Assembly: GCF_021155765.1 (NCBI RefSeq)
Contig: NC_060116.1
Location: forward strand, 13,516,001 to 13,580,000
Origin: Diprion similis
Taxonomy: Eukaryota; Arthropoda; Insecta; Hymenoptera; Diprionidae
Direction of reading: 5' to 3'
DNA: 64,000 nucleotides
Of the stretch, positions 16,351 to 30,211 are shown piece after piece. Made by a program: the position numbers and the translations under genes. Each line of letters opens with the position of its first letter. Within the stretch, counting starts at the first letter, position 1. The notes under the pieces were generated by a model, which was not told the origin of the DNA, did not search any database, and saw only the letters and a program-made list of their open reading frames with translations.

Positions 16351-19300
16351 TCACAATATTGCAGCAAGAAGACCAAAGTACACCAGAGACGTTGCAAAGA
16401 TCCCGACGCTGCTCACTGTAAAAGATAAATATTCTAATGAACTTGAATATTTTATAAGAATATAGAATTATTCGCGTGGATTTGTACAGCTTTATACGAA
16501 AAAGAAAGAAGAGTCAATAATCTTTGAATCTCAATATTCAGGCTCACAGTCAGCGATTGAACTTTAGCTTCTCATCGGAATCGATTCTTTCACGTTCTTT
16601 CAGTAAACTCTCTCTCTCTCACTCTCTCAATTCCGGATATCAAATCGAGACAGTTTGCTGAGGAAATACTTCCAAGCAAATATCAATCTTACATCGATTA
16701 GCCGCTGCCTTGCCGCCTTCGACGCATATGCCCTTCTCGTTGTCATATTGTAAGCCCTCGGAACAAGCGCAGACCTTCTTGATGCACTTCAGATCAAGTT
16801 TGCCATCTTCGTGGTGGGTATGCGAGCACTCGTGATCGGTTTCGCAGGAATCGTTGACCTCTGAAATCGATAAATGGATAATCCAATATTTGTTTTTGCA
16901 ATTGCTTACGTCGAAAAGATTGAAATCGATCTATATTTGATCTTAATGAAAAGATCTTCTCTTCTGGAAAGCAATCAACTAAATAAAAGCTCGGACAGCA
17001 TACTCTTGGTCATTTGGCAATCGTTCGTCGCCGATGAGTGATGGTGATGCTCCGGGCACTGGCAACGTCCGTTCAAACAGACGCCTCCGAGGTGGTCACA
17101 CTGGATGGATTCCACGCACTGGTCCTCGATCTTCGAAGCCTTGGAAAGACACTCGGTGCCATTCGGATGAATTAGCTTGTCCGATGGGCAGCTGCAGATG
17201 TGCTGATTATCGCACACGGCCTCAACGACGTGTTGACACTCCTCCATCGCTGTGCATGGGGCACCAAAAGCTGTGAAGATACACAAAAGTAGGTATCTAG
17301 CTGCATTTTATATTCGACAACAGTTTGCGCTCTACCAAAACTGGCGGCAGGAAAAATCTTCTCCATCTTATTACCAGGATGGCGATGGTTAACCTTAGGC
17401 GTGACTTCAAAATCAGATGACACAGACCAGAGAAATGAATCAACCATTACGTCAATCAGTTCTTTAGCGCAGTGCAATCGTTTGATGAGATATTTTCGTG
17501 AATAATCGTTTCGAGATTTGTGAGTCACGTTTTGCGGTACGATAAAGAAAAAGAACGTATTGGTAGTTGGAATAACCGCATGTGTAATTTCGAAAGGTGA
17601 TATTTTGGTGGGCATTGTCCGAGGTGACAGGTTTTCAAGAACAATTTATCGATGTGTGTTTAGATGTAACTGGATCCGTTCATATACGCTAATTCAAGTG
17701 TATATACCGTTGCACAATCCATTCCTTTCTAATCATTTTCTCATTGTTCTTTTCTTTAGCCCGCAATTCAGGATACAATTCAATCTAGAATATATTATAC
17801 GTTACTCACCTATTTTCGCCCAGCATGCATTGGATGTGAGATGATAGTTTTCGCGACATTCGCAAACCCCGTTGAGGCAAGTTGTGTTCCAAGCCCGACA
17901 CTGTACGGATTCCACGCATCCGGATTCTCCGTAACCGAGTCCTGGATGAAAAACAAGTCTGATGATTGAAATTGAATGAACGTTTGAAGAATGTGCGGAA
18001 CTATAGGCATTCATTCGCGAATTGCGCAATCGCAATCGGTGGAATAAAGAGCGAAGATTGAATCGCCATCTTTGGTCTGTAATGCGGCTAATTCAATTGC
18101 TCCGATATTACATACATGGACATGCATATGTATGTATATACCGGCAGGTTAACTTTAATGTAAACAATAAAAATGTGGCGTTTATACGATCTATAGATCG
18201 TTTGCGCAGCCTGCGTGTTACGTAACGCGTCTTACATACGCGATCTGAGAAGTGGTTGTTATAGATCTGGCCGAAAAATTCATTACAAATCTTTATACAT
18301 CTACACATACTATACAATCGGTGTATTTTCGTTTCTTATGCGATTTCGCACACTGCATAGAGTGCAAACGTACTTATATGGAAGTGAACGTTTATACAAA
18401 GGTTCGTTAGCAATAGTCACGGTATGAATAGGCGTAAAAAATGTTCTTCGACAATACGAACACCAACGACAATTGCATCGGCTGCCGAATGACTCACCGA
18501 GAAGGCACTTGTCGTTATTTTCCGAAGGAAAAAATCCCTGCTTGCAAGCACACTGCTTATTCGTCGTGTTGCAAACTGCATTATTATCCAGCGTGCTACA
18601 ATCCTTGTTCATAGAACACACGTGTCCTATCAATCCAGCTGAAAGTTAAACGAAATTTGGATTACTCGCAGGACAAAAACTGGCAGTGATTGCATCAAGG
18701 GGGTGAAAGGAACGGGGATGAAAATCAGTGCGAGGATCGATAATCTCCTTCTATATTCATGGTCCCGCGTCGATGGGATTTTCTTATGCTCCTGCCCGGA
18801 AGAAATTATCCATCACCTACCCTGACCATTTCTCTGACCGGCTTCCGCAGTGTTGTTTAATCCGGGACAATTAACCCGAATTCCATTAGGGGCAAGACAC
18901 TTGCAGTGACCATCGTCACAAGTAGCTGTGCCAGGCGGTGCGATCAATGGTGTACAGCCATCGTTGTCCTGGCAGGGAATTTCGAAGGAGCCTGTAACAA
19001 TCAATCAACTTCGTCTCGTACACGCTATTCTCTCATCGTTTGAACGTTCGACGACACAATCAGGCGACAAGACGCAACACAGAGGCGTTACAGGCATGGA
19101 GAAGGACGCAACAAACGTTTAACAATGGGACACAGGCACAGCTGCTGGAAAAGCGGAAGAGTTAGTTTGCTGCTGGCGCTTTTTTGCACATATATATAAT
19201 ACATATGTAAATACGTATGAATTAGTCATCGGCAGAATTTGGACGTACAAAAACCTCAACTAGGTGAGGGTGGGGCACGACGAACCCCCTTAAAAATTTG

Positions 19301-22300
19301 ACCACATATAATTTTTTTCTTTTGTTTTCTGACAAATTATCGTAAATCTGATGTATTTGCTTATTTTTAGGCCAATCTGAGATATCTGAGGCATAATGAA
19401 CCACAAAAAAAAAAAAAATTTGATAAAAATTTTATTTTCTATTTTTTTAGAGGGGGGCTGTCGTGTCCCCTAATAAAATAATTTTCTTTAGAGTTTTGGT
19501 AAAATTTTGGTGAATTTGTTCAAAGTAGAAGAAAAATAAATTAATTCAAAAATCGCAACCGAATATACATATATCGTATTGTAAAAAAGCGCGTCGCCGT
19601 TTAGAGTCACACCGACAAACGAATTTCCGGTCAGCTCTTATAGTCGAGTTTATAAAAGCCAGACGAAGATCTCGATATTCGACGAATTCCGAACTACACT
19701 TGCGGGGTGCTTTGAAGGGGAAAAGAAAGTAAAAAAAAAGTGGACAAAGAGGGGCTAAAAGCTCGATGTTCGACCAGCCAACAAAGACATTCGACTTCTC
19801 CTCGAGTCTGGATACCTACAATATCACGTAATGGTTTCGGATTTTCACCATTAAAGTGTGTACAAGGCGGTTGGTTGTTACATCAAGAGCATCGCGTCTT
19901 TCATGCGTTTTCGTCAACGCTAAGAATTACCGAGATTGCTTCTAACTCGCACACCCTGTATTGGCGATCATCGTCTTTCCCTTTCGCGTTGCCGTTCACC
20001 TACACAGTGTGGCATCTGAAACAGGTACGAGTAACGCTGTTCGAACTTCCAAGAACCGATCAACGATCCAACTCCAGGAGAAGACGGCTACAGTGAGCTG
20101 GTCAGTTTCCTGGTCATGAGTTGCGAAACTCGATTTGAGAGCCTCGCAAAATCGAATCGTTATGTCAAACAGGATGTTTTATCGAAGAAGAAGAAGAACA
20201 AGAAGAAGGTCTGCGATCGCAGGAATTATTGTTTTGCAAATTTTTGCAGTAAAGTAACCGCGAGTTAAAATCTAAGAATTTTCTATCGCGAAAATGGCGT
20301 TCAGACCTGGTGTTCAGATTATGGGAATGATAATAAATTGTATGACATTGAACCAAGGATAGTGAATTACGCATCTTGGTATACAGATTTATATTCCAGG
20401 ATTTCCAACGTTCGCAATGACTCAGTGTCGATGATGACCCCTGCAGTATACGAGTTGCAATGAGTCACTGTTTGTAGAACGGAAAGTATAAATATGGTCA
20501 CGTTTTCATTTCCGTTTCGAAACGCGCGATATGAGAATCTGAGAAAAAACCGGCAGCACATGGATTCGGAAATGCGCAGAAAGAATCTTGCACAATTCAT
20601 CGTAAAATAATTACAATCCTCTGTATATTGAATCTACGAGTATTGAATTATATTAAAAAAAAAAAAAATTCCAGGGCTCGTTTCGAATTCGCGTACAGTA
20701 TATACAATGCGAATATGGTAATTCCCCGTAAATTCCAGTGACGTAAAATGGCGAATCCTCAAGATAAAATCCTCGAATATTATACATCCAATCTTATTTT
20801 CGAACGATGATGTACATACATTTTATATACATATATATATATATATATTTATCTGACAAAAGAGTCTGTAAGTCACGAGTCAATGTTTGTATATTCTATG
20901 GCAGACTTACATTTACCGCAATGGCTACAATAGCAACCGAATTTCAAAAGTCGAGGGATTTCCAAGCGATCAAGGTGTTACGTAACGAGATACCCACATA
21001 CCTGATATAATTTATTCGCATTACACGAGCTCTGAACCGTCTCTGCGAGATGAATATAAATTTTCATTACGATAAAGAACGCGCTGCGGAGCAAAACTGC
21101 GCCCGTTTTTGCATCAGTATATATACATATACAACCGCATGCGGGTCCACATGTGTTACAACAATACAAACTATCCCGTATCATGCATACTTAGTACTTA
21201 CATAAATATGTATATACGTACAGGTTTACGTGTATCCGCGATAAAAATTGGAAACAATGGGAAAAGGAAGAAGGACTTGTACGCTTCGTTGAATTCGCGT
21301 GCGTGTACAACGCGATGTTTTATATTATGTATTTACATTACGTAGTGTGAAAAATCTCGGCGATTCGTTATTTGCCTGGGATTAATGTTTTGTCTATTAA
21401 TCGTACTTGTCTATTGAAACTATCTAAATCCGATTTCTCTCTCTCTTCGATTGGCGCGGATCAGTTATATTATACACAGAAAAATCAGTCATTAATTGTC
21501 GATCCGCGACAAAGCAATAATTTCGCTTTCTAAATTTCGTCAGACAGAACAGAGTAGAGTTTTCACAAGTACTCGGTGTGGTGTTATAACTATACCAGGT
21601 TACATACGGCATTGAATACTCCGCGTGTTATATATGCCTTTGTTTTATCTTTAGTTTATTGCACGGTAAGACATGTAGGTGTACAATCGTTATCGTTTTT
21701 CAACATATGCAACGCGGTCTTATCAGGTTTTACAAGCCAGACGTTAACTTGTACAATGCCGTTTCGAACACGGAGAAACGATGCTCATTATTCTTATTCG
21801 CACTCTTTGCCTCGCGGGTCAGATGCGGAAGATAACGAGAAAACCGGATATGCAATCCCCGCAAGGGGAAAAAAAACGTTGAAAAAAACGTTGGTTCATC
21901 CAAGCTCAGAACGAGAGAAGCAAAGGCGATGAAGAAACGGTGAACGAGTGCAAAACCCTCGGGGTTTCTCTCTGCCCCGTTATACTTGCGAAACACCATA
22001 ACGTCATAAGCGGTCAAAGGCAAGAGGGCATCGCCCGAATTTCGCGTAGCTTGAATATATGTATACAGTAATATTATATAAAATTTAATTGCTTCCTGCG
22101 AGTCGAACGAAGCCTGGCGATGTAATGACGCCATAGATAATTGGCCTGGCTATGGTGCCGTGCAGAAATCATTCGGAATGGCTCCACCCACAGTCATAAC
22201 ACAAACACAGCATTGCCCTGATCGCTGGTTGATTGCGTATAAATAAACAGAGAGCAGGTATCGCCGTATCGTAATACTTACTCTCTTTGTACGATTTGCT

Positions 22301-22905
22301 ATTTCCATAAGAAATGTGTTTCTCTATGTAGACGGTTCGTGATACGCAACGTGTTGATACAAGCCAATGTGTACCAAAAGTCCTCGCATACCGTCACGGC
22401 GGCCTGACATTGTCGTGTTTCGAACACTCAAGTAGGCACCTTTGTAGCAACACATAATATAATAATACAGCTCGGATAAAGTTCCTTCGAAAGAGGCAAA
22501 TCCTTGGGCAAATATCAACGCATTTATATACACATCGCTTTTATGTGAAAAGAGGAAACGAATCAGCGCAATTATAATTCGCACAGGTACCAGAAATCCC
22601 ACCGGCAACACGTGGCCGAATTTGCATTACAAGCGAACGTATGAACGCGTTGCAATTATCATTTTTTTTTTTTTTTTTTTTCATCACTTACGTTATTATA
22701 CACGTAATAAGCGCAAACCACAAGAACAAAAATAGGCTTAATTACATATACACGAAATAATCAAACAAGCAAGAATTGTTATCAAAGGAGTATTGCAGGC
22801 TGCATTAATTACCCAAATTAATTAAATAAATCGCATTAATTTACCTTGCGAATTCGAGAAGTCCAAGAGGAGGAGGAACGCCGCGGTCCACACGAGGTAC
22901 TTCAT
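16351..22905 (-). CDS. EB-module protein with C-terminal anchor signal, EB gene 3
   Basis: Seven exons on the minus strand: 22905-22845, 18991-18821, 18638-18498, 17941-17810, 17270-17004, 16860-16693, 16415-16351 (334 aa). All introns are phase 1. Exon 1 encodes the signal peptide MKYLVWTAAFLLLLDFSNSQ. About six EB modules follow (residues 21-314). The fifth exon holds two modules fused without an intron, as in exon 5 of EB gene 1. The last exon encodes a short hydrophobic end (SSVGIFATSLVYFGLLAAIL) running to the stop, preceded by small residues (GGKAAAN). This is the layout of a GPI-attachment signal, or less likely a tail anchor. Intron 1 is 3.85 kb and holds a fold-back element. An upstream in-frame stretch before MKYLV lacks signal-peptide character, so the inner ATG was chosen. 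Confidence 0.87.
19262..19475. mobile_element. Fold-back (MITE-like) element in EB gene 3, intron 1
   Basis: The left end GGGGCACGACGAACCCCCTT is mirrored at the right end by AGGGGGGCTGTCGTGTCCCC (inverted, with small differences). The interior is AT-rich with homopolymers and no ORF. It is a non-autonomous element candidate about 215 bp long. Confidence 0.55.
22659..22680. repeat. Poly-T tract
   Basis: A run of about 22 T lies in intron 1 of EB gene 3 on the plus strand. It is simple sequence. Confidence 0.8.
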
Positions 22906-24517
22906 CCTTAATGCAAGGGTTGTTTTCTCGCTAGTGGTAGATGTTGAATCTTCCCTCACGTCAGAGACAATCGACGTTGTATTATACCCCGAATTGCAAT
23001 CGGTTCGCTTTTTATCTCCCTCTTGATCACGGCAATGATCCAATCCTACTGCGAACGACCACGCGGGACCAAAGACGCTAACACAAGAACCGACGCCGGC
23101 CTTTCGGAGTCATCACCAACGGCTGGAAACTACACTTCACCCCCACCACCGATATACCTGCCCACTTTCCTCACAAAGACTATCCCCACCAGAATTGGTC
23201 TCCGGATCTTCTACTCCGGTGTATATATATGTATAATTGGATCTCTGGCTATCGAAAATCCGAGAGCGATTTATTGTCAAATTGTATACCAGGAATTGGG
23301 GGGGAGGGGGGAGGGGGGGGGGGGGGGGGCGATATACCGAAATTTCAAACATGCGAAAATAAAATAACGAAAGATGAACTGTTCGAAATCTTAAGTCACT
23401 GGTTAGTAGTCGTTCTAATTAACGACACTTTAAAAATCTAGATTTAGAACAATTCATTCTTCTTTATTCGAAATATTGAACCTTCCAAGTTTTGATCTCC
23501 ACCCCAGGAATTAGTTATACAAGTCGGCTATTTTTCTCTTCATGCTGTTATTGGAAAATGATCATCTGATCGATCGCGCCATGGAAGCTTCAGAAACTAA
23601 AACTATTGGCGTATTATACGTGTAAGTATATGTACCTACACGGTGAGAAGAAACAGAATATATTTTACTGAAAACTGCAGAAAAAGATGGACCCTCAGGG
23701 TTTTTGGGAAAAAAATACTCGTCTCGACTACATTTTTTATTATAGATAAATGGATCAGATTTCACTCTACACACACAGTGGTTTTCACTGCCTCAACAGC
23801 AAATTTTGCATCTTACGAAGTATATTTTATATAAAAAAAAAAACCTGACGTGTCACACTTTGCCAGCAGCTTTGAATAAAATCTGCTCTTTTGTTCTCTC
23901 AGTAATTTTTTAAACGCTAATTCCTGATCTGTTTCATTCGACGATCCAGTTAACTTTTTAAAATTTCATTTTTCCGCGATTTCAGCGTTGATTTTGCCAT
24001 TTGGGGAGACAAATTTCGGAAATATCAAATAAGCATCGGAACATGAAAAAAAAAAAAAAAAAAAAGAACTGTTATCCGATGTCTTGTTAATCTGAGGGTA
24101 TAGCTTATACAATATCGTGAAAGAAGAAGAACAATTTTTTACCTAGAGTGCTCAATTTCATCAAGTATCATTTCCAATACGTCTCTGGAGGCGTTTTTTT
24201 TTTTTTTTTTAATCACGCGTAATGAATACGACAACGTAAAGTACATCTAATCCTCCAAATTTAGCAGGACGATTATCTGTGCTTTTTGAGCAGCAGCGTT
24301 AATGACTAGCGTCGAATAACGACTGTTTATCTCTATTGGTAGTGAAGAGTGTAACGCGACGTGTGTTTGAGAGATAAAAGTGTGACTTCTTATCAACGTT
24401 ATCGGTTGACTCTTGGCGTGGCCATTCTCCGGATCCACGCACCTCGCAGTCACGCGTAAAAAGAGTAAGATACTTGATATACGTTCCTGCAAGCCTGCTA
24501 ATAATAACTAAAAAACA
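22906..24517. other. Divergent intergenic region between EB genes 3 and 4
   Basis: This 1.6-kb head-to-head spacer should hold both promoters. A long G-run lies at 23298-23329. Poly-A and poly-T tracts lie near 24044-24064 and 24197-24210. No coding ORF is supported; the short ORFs here do not carry the module pattern. Confidence 0.5.
23298..23329 (+). repeat. Long G-run (G-quadruplex-prone)
   Basis: Thirty-two bases contain only G except two A interruptions, ending in about 18 consecutive G. It lies about 400 bp upstream of the EB gene 3 start codon. Length miscalls are likely in such tracts. Confidence 0.8.
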
Positions 24518-26584
24518 ATGGCATCGGCTTTGGCATTTTTCGCGATCCTCTTCGTCCTTTTCGTCGGTTTTAGCCAGCCAACTTGCGGGCAGGGTGAGTT
24601 TAAAACACCTTCTCGGATCTGACTCGTGTCTTCAAATATCAGTGTGTACCTGTGACCCAGATAATATATTTATTCCAGAAGAATACGGCACTGCGAAAAT
24701 TGGGGAAAACTGCGAACGGGACTATCATTGCATCAAGAATGCTTTTTGCCTAGCCCAAAGCACCTGCCGATGTGAACCCCGTTATCTACCTGTTCCGGAC
24801 TTCAGCGCCTGCATTCCTAGTGAGTTTTTCAATTTCATGGATTACAGAGGTATTTCACATGTGCCAAAGCCTCTGCCTGAGCCCCTGAACGGATAATCAA
24901 GTCGAATGAATATCTATTGGCACGTTTTTTTATTTTGCTGGAAAATTATAAGCTATAAATCTTGAGATTGTTTTCTGAAATAGTTCTGCTCAGTTATCCG
25001 TTGCAGTAACTGGCTGCGTTTTTTCGATCTAGTCGACATCGTTGTGTTCTATTTCTTTTATATAAACGTCGATGAAACCTTGAGGCAATTTAATAGAGTT
25101 AACATACCTGTATATTAATTATCTACAACTTAATACTGTAAATATATGTATCACGTTCGTTGTATAATATGTTATAATATATTAATATCATTCGGATAAC
25201 TATAAGGTTTTTTTCTCTGTCGAGAATTAAAAAATTGTTGCTAGTGTAGCGTGATCTCTATTAATAAGTTGGATGATGAATTGATCCTCGTAATCGATGA
25301 GAAATCCCGAAGAAATCGTTTTTTATCTATATAATCTCTTCTGGTTGGGAAAAAATACTTCATGTGTATCTAAGGTGTCGCGTGTTTTTACGATGGTAGA
25401 TCAATTGAAAATCAGTAATTAGTAATCCTGTTTCCTTCTGTTCTCCGTTTGTCAGCAATTAAATAATATTTCTCTTTTTAGCCATCGGTCTCCATTGCAG
25501 TAGCGATACAAACTGCACAGGAATGTCGAATGCGGAGTGCAAGCAGAATGTTTGCGCTTGTAAGGAAACCTTCACGGTTGACATCACGAACTCCTCCAAT
25601 TGCCTTGCAAGTAAGTGCTTGTGTGCGAATAATTATGTTAGAAAAACCTACGAAAATGATCTTAAAATCACAAGGAATAGCTTAGACACGAGTTTTTTGT
25701 TTCAAAGTTTTTTCAAATTAAGAAAAGTCTATCAGATTCGATCGATTTCACTCTACCTTTTTCTTAATTCCAAAATACTCTGAAATGAAAAATTCATATC
25801 GAAGCTATTGCTTATAATTTTGAGAATTTTTTCAGAAGATTCAAAGGAAGTACTCTCATCTCACGAGTAGATAAATATTATTGATATACATATGCGATTA
25901 TCGCGTATGGAATTAATTATAAAAGCACCGAATCAAGCTCAGGAACTACCCTAATTGTCCATTGTGAAATTCTGTATTCGGACAGAAAAAAAAATGAATT
26001 AATAATTTTGGTTTGTAAATGTAATTACACAAATTGCATGATTCTTATCCACCTATTTTTAAATTGGGAAACTCTCGTCTCAGGGCCCGTAGCCGAAAAG
26101 GATCGTTGCCAAAGGAATGACGATTGCACAGATTCTCTGCAGCGTGCTCTGTGCATAAATGGTCTTTGCCAATGCTTGACTAGCCATCATTTCACCCTGA
26201 CGACCGGAACCTGCGTCAAATCTGCAGGTAAATATCGAACCAGTCGTTTTATACTTACAATATGTCTACAGTAAATTATCGTTGTGATTTGAAACTTTCA
26301 TTCAAAGGTTTATTGGAAACGTGCGAGGCGGATTATCAGTGCTTTTCGCCTGATGTAGCTGATCCAGATTTGTTCGAGTGCAGAGATCGACTTTGTAGAT
26401 GCAGGCCTGGAAAGTCATCGAAATATTGCAGTTAGTATCAGCTTATTTAGATGTAATTATATCGTGACATTATTTGAAATCCTTATATTGTTTTTCTTGT
26501 TGTGTACTCACAGGCGGAGCCTCGAGCAATTCTGCAACAATGCTTGCGGTGGTATTTTTGTTCTTTGCAAAATGTCTCACGTAA
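24518..26584 (+). CDS. EB-module protein with C-terminal anchor signal, EB gene 4
   Basis: Six exons: 24518-24593, 24679-24819, 25482-25610, 26084-26227, 26308-26430, 26514-26584 (227 aa). All introns are phase 1. Residues 1-24 are the signal peptide (MASALAFFAILFVLFVGFSQ). Four one-module exons follow (residues 26-205), each with the C-x5-C...C-x4-C-x-C...C pattern. The last exon gives SGASSNSA, small residues suited to a GPI attachment site, then the hydrophobic MLAVVFLFFAKCLT and a stop. It is the shortest of the four EB genes, with four modules against about six. It lies head-to-head with EB gene 3, and both have anchor-like tails, which suggests duplication of an anchored ancestor. Confidence 0.87.
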
Positions 26585-28986
26585 TTAATATTTCTTGTTT
26601 TACTGTAATTTTCTACTTTCGCACCCTGATGGAGAGCGTCGAAAATTGGTGAAGAAAAATTCTGCAGAAGAGATAATTAATTAATCCGTACTTCCTAAAC
26701 TTAATTAGATTTATTACAGCGTGAATTGTTGGCCTTCGCAGCAGCAGTTTGTAGATTACTGTCATTACAATTATAACAAAATCATCAAATCACTAATCAC
26801 TAATCGGAGCTTAAACGTTGTGCACAAAAATAAGCTCACGCTAATCGGTAAGTCCGCACAGAATTGTGTTACTATTAAGATTTTTTTTACAACTTGTATA
26901 CTGAAAAGACCGATAATCATAAATTATTGCATAAATTGAATTCGCCACACTTTTAATAATTTATTTTTATTACTTAAATAGACAAATACTTGGCATCAAT
27001 TGTTAAAATGAGACTGCAATTATAACTTGATCACATCTTTATTATACAAAGAGAATTTCATAAAGTTTATGTATATACACGAAAGTTCGTTGATTTTCAT
27101 ATAAATTAACTGAATCGCTTCACTTTAATCCATATAACGAAACATACAATAATGATAAAATAAATATATATTTAACGAACGAACGTTGCACGTGACTTGC
27201 AAACAAGACTAAATATTTTTTTATTATTCTTTGCAGCGCATAGATGCGTAGGCAAAAATACTATCCTATTACCACATTGAATAATAATTGTATATTTTTA
27301 TTACATTTATATGTATATACATACATATCAAATGTATTATATTTATATAAATACGTATTTGCAAATATCTCTGTCGTTTCTAAGCTCAAATATATCGACA
27401 AAAGTAATAAATCCTCTCATTGCACGAGCGTGTATGCATCGGTATTTCATATCAACGTCAGGACCAGCCTAAATTGATTCATAAAGTCATTAATTAAAAC
27501 TTAAACAAGTTGGTCATCGTTTTGCCACGTTGTGATAACAAAAACTTTGACGATGACGCATTTCCACGTTACATATTTATCTTGTGTACTATCATATCTC
27601 TGCGAATGAATCATAATCTACATTTTTTATCCACTTCATATGCAACACCGTTTTTTATTTTCTCATTACTATTTCATTCGTGTCTAAGCGAAACGAAAAT
27701 ACTCGTATTTATACTGGCATCATACCACGTCTAGCCTTCGTTCTGCACGAATTTTCTGTCTTATACGTACGATCATTTAGTTATCTGATCTTCATAGTGG
27801 ATAAAAAAAATTACAATTCAATTGACAAGTTGAAATTTATTAAACTTTGCCAGAACTCAAGATCGCCATAGATTTAAGTTCAAAAAACGGGCTGCTTTTT
27901 CGTGTAAGAAAGAGAAGAAAAAAATTGGCAACTTAAAAGCCATTCGTTCTATCTCTAAATATTTTTCATTCGTGATGGGTGAAAAAGAAAATGAAAACAT
28001 ATTTTATCTATTAGACTAAATGGATAAGCGAATATTAGACGTATAGCAATGAAATGCATTTTCACCGTCATCATTGATACGCGCATACTTCACATCCACA
28101 AACTGTCAACTAATTAGTACCTAATTCAACATTAATATTAGATGAATACTGTAGTTAAATAAATTAGTTTAATAAAAATTATTAATTTAATTGAATAAAT
28201 TACATAGCGTATAGTAATATAACAAGCCTGAGTCTGATACATACGAAACAGAATTCACATCGTCCATGTTAGTAGATATATATCTTATCTAAACAGTTTC
28301 ATATTTTTGGTATATCGTTGCACCATCAGTCTAGTATAAAGTTCTAATGATTTCATGCCCAACGTGTTTTAAAATCGATTACAAAATTTGAAATATCAGA
28401 ATTTGTTAGTAGTTTATTACTCGTATTCAGCCCTATTTTTGTACACTACGTAGGTATGCTTCCAGATTCAGGAATCATTATATACAATCGACGCAATCAA
28501 CAACAGTTTGGACTCATTACCTGTAACTAATATTTCTGCGTAGAATTCATCTATTCCAACCCAGAAATTATTTTTCTCATTTGTTCATTCATTGGTGTTT
28601 TTTTAACAACAAATTAGTAGCAACTACTAATAACGTATTATTATCATTTCGTTTATTATTATTATTAATATTATTACTTTTACTATATATTTTACATGCG
28701 CAACGATATTGCAACTCCTTCAAATAATACGATAAGACATACAATTTTCACTACGAATATTTACACACAAGTTTTCACTGTGGATAAAAAATATCTTGAA
28801 ATTTATGTCTGTCAATTATTTATCCCAAATAATATCCGCTTTCACCGTCATCAACTCGGTTTGATAATTAAACTGAATAACTGATAAATAGGATGTATAT
28901 TGTGATCCTTGCATTATCCACCTTGACTCATAAGTCTAGAGCGTTATTTCATCCTGAGCAAAATAAGTTGCAAGATTATCGATTGT
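26585..28986. other. Intergenic, strongly AT-rich
   Basis: This is the tail-to-tail spacer between EB gene 4 (+) and the mitochondrial carrier (-). Several short ORFs exist, but their composition is low complexity with no recognised motif. I see no gene here. Confidence 0.6.
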
Positions 28987-30211
28987 TCACCACCTAACGA
29001 AGCTCTTGTACTCGTCGTTGATGCTGACCCTTTTGATGGTCTCGTATCCCAATATGATGGAAAAACTAAAGCAAGCGGATTGCACAAGACGGGCGGAAAG
29101 TCCTTTGGTGAACATCTGGAGACCCTCTTCTACCCAGAGCACTTTAAACGCATTGCACATTGAATCTAGCCTCTGAACTTGCAGTCTCGCACGCACTATG
29201 TCCAACGGATTTGTTATCACCGTCGTCGTGAACCCACCCAGCGTCCCGGCAACTGCTTGGATCAACAAATGTGACACCCAATCAGGCAGAACTCGTACCA
29301 TTTCATCTGAAAACGAAAGCAAGGTATCATTATATTATGCATTATTCAGACAGCTTGATTGTAACTAATTTTGCTCTACGCACCTTGATAGAACGTGTAC
29401 AATCCCCACCAAAGCGCACTGTTTGGGACATAAGCGCACAATGAAGCGACATAGCCCCGATAGAATCCCTTTGGGCCGTCACGCTGATAGATTAATCTGA
29501 CTATTTCGGCAGCGATGAATGCTCTCGACCTTCCAGGATCCAAAGTCAGTCCTAAAGGGTTCATTCCCATCTGTCGGATAGTAATAAAATTAAAATGATG
29601 AAATTCGAACATGCAGAGTATCATCAAAGGGGAGATCCTTACTTTGTCTACAACAAGTTTTCCATGCTTGGTACTAACGCCAAGGACCATCAAATGCTGA
29701 CTGAGGACGTCAAATGGCACAACTATCGTCTGACCAACTATGCTTGCAGCGCCTCCGCCAATCAGAGCCTTTATCCGTGAATCTAGTTGCGCAGTAAACG
29801 GGTCTTGTCTCAGAAGATGTCGGACACCTTCGTATGTCGAGACGTAAAATACCCCTGACACTATTTGGACAGAACTGATCCAGAAGCCTCGGTACAGTCC
29901 TCCGAACCCTTCCATTTTGTAGATCTTTTTGTATGCGTCTATCATACCTGAAAACAAAAAGTGTTCGTTTTGCACTGATATCGAGGCCTCGATTGACGCT
30001 ACGTTACGAAAATTTGATTGTTTTGAAAGATTTTACCTGAGTACATGTGGTTTTTTCTTTGGATTTGCAACCGTGTTTTTATGACTGTCAGTGGGTAAAG
30101 GCAGCATCGAACCGAGAACGACGATAGCATGCTGAGAGGAAAGAATTTCTTCTTGTCCATCATGTCCCACTCTATGGTGCGAATAAACTGTGGTGCCTCC
30201 ACCACTGACAT
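28987..30211 (-). CDS. SLC25A44: Mitochondrial carrier, SLC25A44 type
   Basis: Four coding exons on the minus strand: 30211-30037, 29947-29643, 29570-29384, 29306-28987 (328 aa, close to the vertebrate length). The three carrier repeats show the family helix motifs YPLTVIKTRLQ (repeat 1), VPFDVLSQHLM (repeat 2) and NPLDIVRARLQVQ (repeat 3). The N-terminal IEWDMMDKKKF and the segments GFYRGYVASL and GLSARLVQSA match the SLC25A44 subfamily rather than other carriers. The family member in mammals imports branched-chain amino acids into mitochondria across the inner membrane; the same role here is inferred by orthology. The start ATG gives MSVVEAPQF, and a longer N-terminus is possible upstream. 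Its 5' side faces the ETS gene. Confidence 0.92.

Noticed and set aside
19740-20096. 118-codon plus-strand ORF in EB gene 3 intron 1, preceded by a TATAAAAG at about 19646
   Set aside because: No signal, motif or splice support; the TATA-like site alone is weak evidence for a gene.
22822-23043. Longer N-terminus for EB gene 3 (upstream in-frame ATG)
   Set aside because: The extension is polar and would bury the signal peptide; the ATG at 22905 gives a standard signal peptide.
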